NCBI GenBank assembly: GCA_947500435.1
Contig: CANMRV010000002.1
Coordinates: forward strand, 1 to 64,000
Direction: 5' to 3'
Length of the DNA stretch: 64,000 bases
From: an uncultured Flavobacteriaceae bacterium
GTDB taxonomy: Bacteria > Bacteroidota > Bacteroidia > Flavobacteriales > Flavobacteriaceae
Shown here: positions 60,076-64,000 of the stretch, in pieces
How positions within the stretch are numbered: position 1 is the stretch's first letter
Layout: every line of letters starts with the position of its first letter
Notes under the pieces: generated by a model
Seen by the model: only the letters and a program-made list of their open reading frames with translations
Told to the model about the DNA's origin: nothing
Databases searched by the model: none
Program-made: the position numbers and the translations under genes

Positions 60076-60118
60076 TAACCTAGGATACTGTTCAGGTTTT
60101 TAGTCAGCCGTAATTTTA
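60075..60118 (+). promoter_or_regulatory. GTAAC-type box with -7 element, proximal promoter of persulfide dioxygenase
   Basis: GTAACCTAGGATAC (60075-60088) matches GTAAC-N4-GTTAC with one mismatch. After 23 bp from the inner 12-mer comes TAATTTTA (60111-60118). The ATG at 60147 is 58 bp from the box. Confidence 0.72.
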
Positions 60119-60146
60119 TGTCATATTAATCTTAAAACATATCATA

Positions 60147-61562
60147 ATGAAACTAGAACAGATTTATACGGGTTGCTTGGCACATGCTGCCTATTACTTA
60201 GAAAGTAAAGGCGAAGCCGCCATATTTGACCCTTTACGTGAGGTTCAACCTTATATCGATCGCGCTGAAAAGGATGGAGCAAAAATCAAATACGTATTTG
60301 AAACGCATTTTCATGCGGACTTTGTTAGCGGTCATTTAGATCTACAAAAAAAGACGGGGGCCAAAATTGTATTTGGACCAACAGCAAAACCAGGCTATGA
60401 TGCTTTGGTAGCTACTGATGGACAAGTATTTGAAGTCGGAGATTATAAAGTCAAGGTAATACATACCCCAGGTCATACAATGGAGAGCACGACCTACATG
60501 TTGATTGATGAAAATGATAATGAGCACGGAATCATAACCGGGGATACACTATTTATTGGAGATGTAGGCCGACCCGATTTGGCGCAGCATGTTATTTCCG
60601 ATTTAACCGAAGAAAAATTGGCAGGTCATCTATATGATTCTCTGCGCAATAAGATTATGCCTTTGAGTGATGACCTTATTGTATATCCAAATCATGGGGC
60701 GGGATCCGCTTGTGGAAAAATGATGAGCAAGGAAACGACAGATACACTTGGCCATCAAAAAGAAGTGAACTACGCGCTACGTGAAGATATGACTAGAGAA
60801 GAATTTATTAAAGAACTTCTAACGGGTCTAACGGCACCTCCTGGATATTTCCCTCAAAATGTATTATTGAATATTAAGGGGTACGATAGTCTGGATACGA
60901 TAATGCACAAAGCCAAAACTCCTTTGTCAGTTGAAGGATTTGACGCTGCCGCAAATGAATCCGGCGCCTTAATGCTAGACACGAGGGATGCTGAGGATTT
61001 TGCAAAAGGGTTTATTCCAAACAGTATCAATATCGGACTTGATGGAAGTTTTGCGCAATGGGTAGGGGAGTTGATTCCCGATGTAAAACAGGAAATTTTA
61101 CTCATTACCTATCCGGATAAGCAAGAAGAAGCAATCACACGACTATCTAGAGTAGGCTATGATAATACTATAGGATATTTGGATGGCGGATTTGAAAGTT
61201 GGGAAAAAGCTGGGAAGGAGTATGAAGCCGTTGGCCGAATTACCGTAAAAGAGTTTGAGGAACAGTACAATTCAGAAAAACCTATTGTATTTGACGTTAG
61301 GAAGAAAAGCGAATACGATTCTGAGCATGTAATAGGTGCAATCAATGTCCCCTTAAACGAGATTAATCAACATTTGTCACAATTCCCTAAGGATAAACCT
61401 TTTGTACTGTATTGTGCGGGTGGTTATCGAAGTATGATTGCATCTTCCATTTTGAAACAAAGAGGATGGGAAGATTTGGTCGATGTAATTGATGGGTTTG
61501 ATGGTATTGCAAAGACAACTGTAGAGAAGTCGGAATATGTATGTCCGACCACTATGCTCTGA
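60147..61562 (+). CDS. Persulfide dioxygenase (ETHE1-like MBL) fused to two rhodanese domains
   Basis: A 471-residue protein. The metallo-beta-lactamase domain (1-230) has HFHADF (54-59), HTPGHT and GDTLFIGDVGRPD, fitting the single-iron dioxygenases that oxidise glutathione persulfide to sulfite. Two rhodanese domains follow. The first (about 265-350) lacks the catalytic Cys; the second (about 370-460) has YCAGGYRS with the active Cys. It would complete sulfide oxidation begun by the quinone reductase at 61830. A strong terminator follows at 61699. Confidence 0.92.
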   Translation: MKLEQIYTGCLAHAAYYLESKGEAAIFDPLREVQPYIDRAEKDGAKIKYVFETHFHADFVSGHLDLQKKTGAKIVFGPTAKPGYDALVATDGQVFEVGDYKVKVIHTPGHTMESTTYMLIDENDNEHGIITGDTLFIGDVGRPDLAQHVISDLTEEKLAGHLYDSLRNKIMPLSDDLIVYPNHGAGSACGKMMSKETTDTLGHQKEVNYALREDMTREEFIKELLTGLTAPPGYFPQNVLLNIKGYDSLDTIMHKAKTPLSVEGFDAAANESGALMLDTRDAEDFAKGFIPNSINIGLDGSFAQWVGELIPDVKQEILLITYPDKQEEAITRLSRVGYDNTIGYLDGGFESWEKAGKEYEAVGRITVKEFEEQYNSEKPIVFDVRKKSEYDSEHVIGAINVPLNEINQHLSQFPKDKPFVLYCAGGYRSMIASSILKQRGWEDLVDVIDGFDGIAKTTVEKSEYVCPTTML

Positions 61563-61698
61563 TTTATATTAAAGAACTCAGTGAACCTACAAAGAAGAAT
61601 ACAATGTGGCAATGCCACTCGATTGGAAAAAAGGAATTGAACTATAATTGATTTTGTCCGCCGTAGGGTGGACAGAGTTTGGTTGATTGGTTGTTTAG

Positions 61699-61733
61699 GG
61701 AAACGGCCTGTATTTTTGGCCGTTTCCTTTTAT
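61699..61733 (+). terminator. Rho-independent terminator after persulfide dioxygenase
   Basis: GGAAACGGCC (61699-61708) pairs perfectly with GGCCGTTTCC (61718-61727) across a 9-nt loop, followed by TTTT. Confidence 0.9.
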
Positions 61734-61761
61734 TAATCACTATTCAACAAGAGAAGTCTTT

Positions 61762-61805
61762 GTAACATAGGTTACAGTATTCCAATAGATTGTCTATTAA
61801 ATTTA
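61762..61805 (+). promoter_or_regulatory. GTAAC-type box with -7 element, sulfide:quinone reductase
   Basis: Perfect GTAACATAGGTTAC (61762-61775). From the inner 12-mer, 23 bp to TAAATTTA (61798-61805). The ATG at 61830 is 54 bp from the box. Confidence 0.82.
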
Positions 61806-61829
61806 AGGATCGACCTAAATATTTACAGC

Positions 61830-63140
61830 ATGAAATCACATTATCAAATTGTTATCATAGGGGGAGGCACGGCCGGTATAATGACTGCGGCCCAGCTATT
61901 GAAGAAAGACAGAAAATTGAGCATTGGGATTATTGAACCAGCTGATAAACATTATTATCAACCCGCATGGACATTGGTGGGTGCTGGCACCTATGACTAC
62001 AACAAAACCGTTAGACCCATGTCATCAGTAATGCCAAAAGGAGCTAGCTGGATTAAAGACTATGCAACAGGATTTGAACCTGAGAGTAATTCAGTTTCTA
62101 CGAAACAAAGTGGAACTATAACCTATGATTATCTAGTGGTCGCTCCCGGATTGGCATATGATTACAGTTTAGTTCCCGGTTTGGGTGAGGCGATTGACAA
62201 AGGAGCTGTATGCAGTAATTATACAGATCCAAATCACACATGGAATGTCATTAAAAACTTTAAAGGTGGCACTGCCTTATTTACCCAACCAACAACACCC
62301 ATTAAATGTGGAGGAGCTCCACAAAAGATAATGTACTTGGCAGAAAGCCATTTTAGAAAAAGTGGTGTTCGTAAAAAGACCGATGTGGTATTTGCTACTG
62401 GCGGAACGGTAATTTTCGGAGTCAAGGAAATCGCCAAAACACTTATGGAAGTTGTAGATAGAAAAGATATCAATCTAAGGTTTCATCATAAATTAGTCGC
62501 GGTTGATGCAGAAAAGCAAATCGCTTGGTACGAAATGGGAAAGGATATTACTGCTGGAGGCTGTGTAGTGATATCTGGAGATCAAGACAGCGAACTGGAA
62601 CTTGATGAATCATTTCAGTATAACTACAAAGATGTTAAGGTAGTCAGAGATGGTAATCGATATGGTATCCACTATGACATGATGCATACCGCACCTCCAT
62701 CAGTTGCTCCTAAATTTGTAAAAGAATCTTCACTCGTTAATGCGGCTGGGTGGTTGGATGTCGACCATCAAACCATGCAGCATAATACTTATGCTAACAT
62801 TTTTGGTTTAGGGGATGTAGCTGCCCTTCCAACTGCAAAAACAGGAGCAGCTATTCGGAAACAGGTGCCTATTGTTGTTGATAATTTGTTCCTATTGTTA
62901 AAGCATGATAAAATGGGTCAGATGGCCTATAACGGCTATTCATCATGCCCACTTGTCACTGATTATGGAAAAATGGTTTTAGCGGAATTTGATTACAAAA
63001 ACAATTTTATTCCCGATCCTAAATTGAAACGGATGTTTATCTCCGATTCTTCCAAAGAGCTGTGGAGACTATGGATGCTGAAGAAATACGGACTTCCCTA
63101 TCTCTATTGGAATAAGATGATGAAAGGTAAAGATGTATAG
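61830..63140 (+). CDS. sqr: Sulfide:quinone oxidoreductase, mitochondrial-like type
   Basis: A 436-residue peripheral membrane flavoprotein that oxidises sulfide and reduces the quinone pool. The FAD loop is VIIGGGTAGIMTAAQLL, and YYQPAWTLVGAG is the SQR signature. The redox Cys pair is Cys160 in PIKCGGAPQK and Cys373 in GYSSCPLV. IFGLGDVAALPTAKTGAA is the second FAD segment. The C-terminal LWRLWMLKKYGLPYLYW helices are membrane-binding. This pattern fits the SQOR type, which passes sulfane sulfur to an acceptor, consistent with the persulfide dioxygenase next door. Confidence 0.92.
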   Translation: MKSHYQIVIIGGGTAGIMTAAQLLKKDRKLSIGIIEPADKHYYQPAWTLVGAGTYDYNKTVRPMSSVMPKGASWIKDYATGFEPESNSVSTKQSGTITYDYLVVAPGLAYDYSLVPGLGEAIDKGAVCSNYTDPNHTWNVIKNFKGGTALFTQPTTPIKCGGAPQKIMYLAESHFRKSGVRKKTDVVFATGGTVIFGVKEIAKTLMEVVDRKDINLRFHHKLVAVDAEKQIAWYEMGKDITAGGCVVISGDQDSELELDESFQYNYKDVKVVRDGNRYGIHYDMMHTAPPSVAPKFVKESSLVNAAGWLDVDHQTMQHNTYANIFGLGDVAALPTAKTGAAIRKQVPIVVDNLFLLLKHDKMGQMAYNGYSSCPLVTDYGKMVLAEFDYKNNFIPDPKLKRMFISDSSKELWRLWMLKKYGLPYLYWNKMMKGKDV

Positions 63141-63453
63141 CTAAAACTGGGTTTGAGATGGTGATAGCTAAATAGATTTAGCATTCTTTCTGAAGAGAAC
63201 TTCAAATTACTCTTTCCTCTTGAGGGTTAAATTTATCAAATCTTTAAGAACAAAAATGGGCTTATGTAACTAAAGTTACTGTAGAGGCTTATGTGTAGAA
63301 ATATTTTTGCTCTCTGATAGATATGCTGACAGATGTTGAGGGATTTATGATGGCTTTAGGCAATTTTAACCTGCTTAGTTTCCCCGAAGTGAGAGTTGGT
63401 TTTATCGATTTTTTGGGGGTAGTATTAGAAATAAACTACTCCCTTTTGTAAAA
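63141..63453. other. Intergenic region with GTAAC-type promoter
   Basis: This 313-bp stretch has no gene. It contains a GTAAC-type box and perfect -7 element (63266-63309), and then about 140 bp of AT-rich leader before the rhodanese gene. Confidence 0.7.
63266..63309 (+). promoter_or_regulatory. GTAAC-type box with perfect -7 element, rhodanese gene
   Basis: Perfect GTAACTAAAGTTAC (63266-63279). From the inner 12-mer, 23 bp to TATTTTTG (63302-63309), an exact TAnnTTTG. The ATG at 63454 is 174 bp from the box, so a leader of about 130 nt is expected. Confidence 0.82.
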
Positions 63454-63816
63454 ATGAAACCGTTTAGGCCCATGTCTTTTTTAGATTCTTTTTTTGGGAG
63501 TAACCCCAAAGAACAAAATTCCGTTAAGAAACTACCTGCTGCTGAATTTTTGGTTGCGGTGTTGGACAAAACGGTGCAATTAATTGATGTCAGAACACAG
63601 AGAGAATATGACGCCGGGCATATTAGAGGGGCTATGAATATAGATTGGTTTCAACCCTTATTGTTCAAAAGGTCTATTCGAGACCTGGACAAGAAGCAAC
63701 CTGTTTACATTTATTGCAGAACTGGAAATCGCAGTGAGAAGGCTTCAAGAAAGTTAACAAAACTTGGTTTCACTCAAATTTATGATTTACAGGGTGGTAT
63801 AACCGCTGTTAAATAG
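63454..63816 (+). CDS. Single-domain rhodanese
   Basis: A 120-residue sulfurtransferase with LIDVRTQREYDAGHIRGAMN and the active loop YCRTGNRSEKAS bearing the catalytic Cys. There is no signal peptide. The start may instead be the ATG at 63472 (MSFLDSFFG), as the first six residues are unusual. It would carry sulfane sulfur produced by the sulfide:quinone reductase. A terminator follows at 63871. Confidence 0.9.
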   Translation: MKPFRPMSFLDSFFGSNPKEQNSVKKLPAAEFLVAVLDKTVQLIDVRTQREYDAGHIRGAMNIDWFQPLLFKRSIRDLDKKQPVYIYCRTGNRSEKASRKLTKLGFTQIYDLQGGITAVK

Positions 63817-63870
63817 AGCAAAAAGAAAGTTTTTCCATTATTCATAATAATGGTTTTTTGGTTGATGAAG

Positions 63871-63904
63871 AAGGGCTTGCCATTTATAGGGTAAGCCCTT
63901 TTTC
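63871..63904 (+). terminator. Rho-independent terminator after rhodanese gene
   Basis: AAGGGCTTgCC pairs with GGgTAAGCCCTT with one mismatch, followed by T-rich sequence. Confidence 0.8.
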
Positions 63905-63914
63905 TTTACAAGAA

Positions 63915-63957
63915 TGATATCTATCATTTCATCTTCAGGTAGCTTCGAATACTTTCA
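63915..63957 (+). promoter_or_regulatory. CRP/FNR-type box with -7 element for a gene beyond the window
   Basis: Box TGATATCTATCA (63915-63926), 23 bp, then TACTTTCA (63950-63957). The spacing predicts a start codon just around or beyond the right edge, so the regulon continues. Confidence 0.75.
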
Positions 63958-64000
63958 TACTTAAATTCAATACCTTTAGGTTAAGCACTCTTCTTATGAA

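Overview
The window looks like chromosomal DNA of a member of the Bacteroidota, most likely a marine-type Flavobacteriaceae. The evidence is a giant SprB-repeat adhesin with a type IX secretion type B C-terminus, a SusC/SusD pair, AT-rich sequence without Shine-Dalgarno leaders, and promoters with the Bacteroidota -7 element TAnnTTTG. No rRNA, tRNA, CRISPR array or complete insertion sequence was seen.

Layout. 1-770: end or small coiled-coil ORF and an intergenic stretch with a 13-bp inverted repeat. 771-12668: a 3965-residue secreted adhesin built from nested SprB-like repeats. 12.7-14.0 kb: almost gene-free, with a terminator and a three-copy 12-bp direct repeat. 14.0-22.2 kb: a small SusC/SusD locus with a membrane acyltransferase and two PIG-L/LmbE deacetylases, but no glycoside hydrolase. 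22.3-60 kb: a dense stress/dormancy-like cluster with ten universal stress proteins (USPs), cardiolipin synthase, D-lactate dehydrogenase, a beta-CASP nuclease, an ATP-cone endonuclease, thioredoxin, glucokinase-type and PfkB sugar kinases, a ribosome hibernation factor, an Acg-type nitroreductase, a site-2 protease with CBS domains, and two CRP/FNR-type regulators. One of these regulators is a receiver-CRP fusion next to a FixL-like PAS kinase. 60-63.8 kb: sulfide/persulfide oxidation genes (persulfide dioxygenase-rhodanese, sulfide:quinone reductase, rhodanese).

The most striking feature is regulatory. From 22.3 kb to the right edge I found 21 palindromes TGAY-N4-RTCA by eye, nearly all between genes. 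Almost every one is followed, at a fixed 23 bp (22 bp in two cases), by a -7-like TAnnTTTG element, on one or both sides, 48-60 bp before a start codon in most cases. This places the box centre near -41.5, as in class II activation by CRP/FNR proteins. Three sulfide genes carry a variant, GTAAC-N4-GTTAC (one copy with one mismatch), with the same 23-bp spacing. The window therefore appears to hold two parallel CRP/FNR regulons. The gene content of the large one (USPs, hibernation factor, PfkB, Acg nitroreductase, M50-CBS protease, two-component regulators) closely parallels the mycobacterial DosR dormancy regulon although the regulators are unrelated. All of this comes from reading the sequence; no search or motif scan was run.
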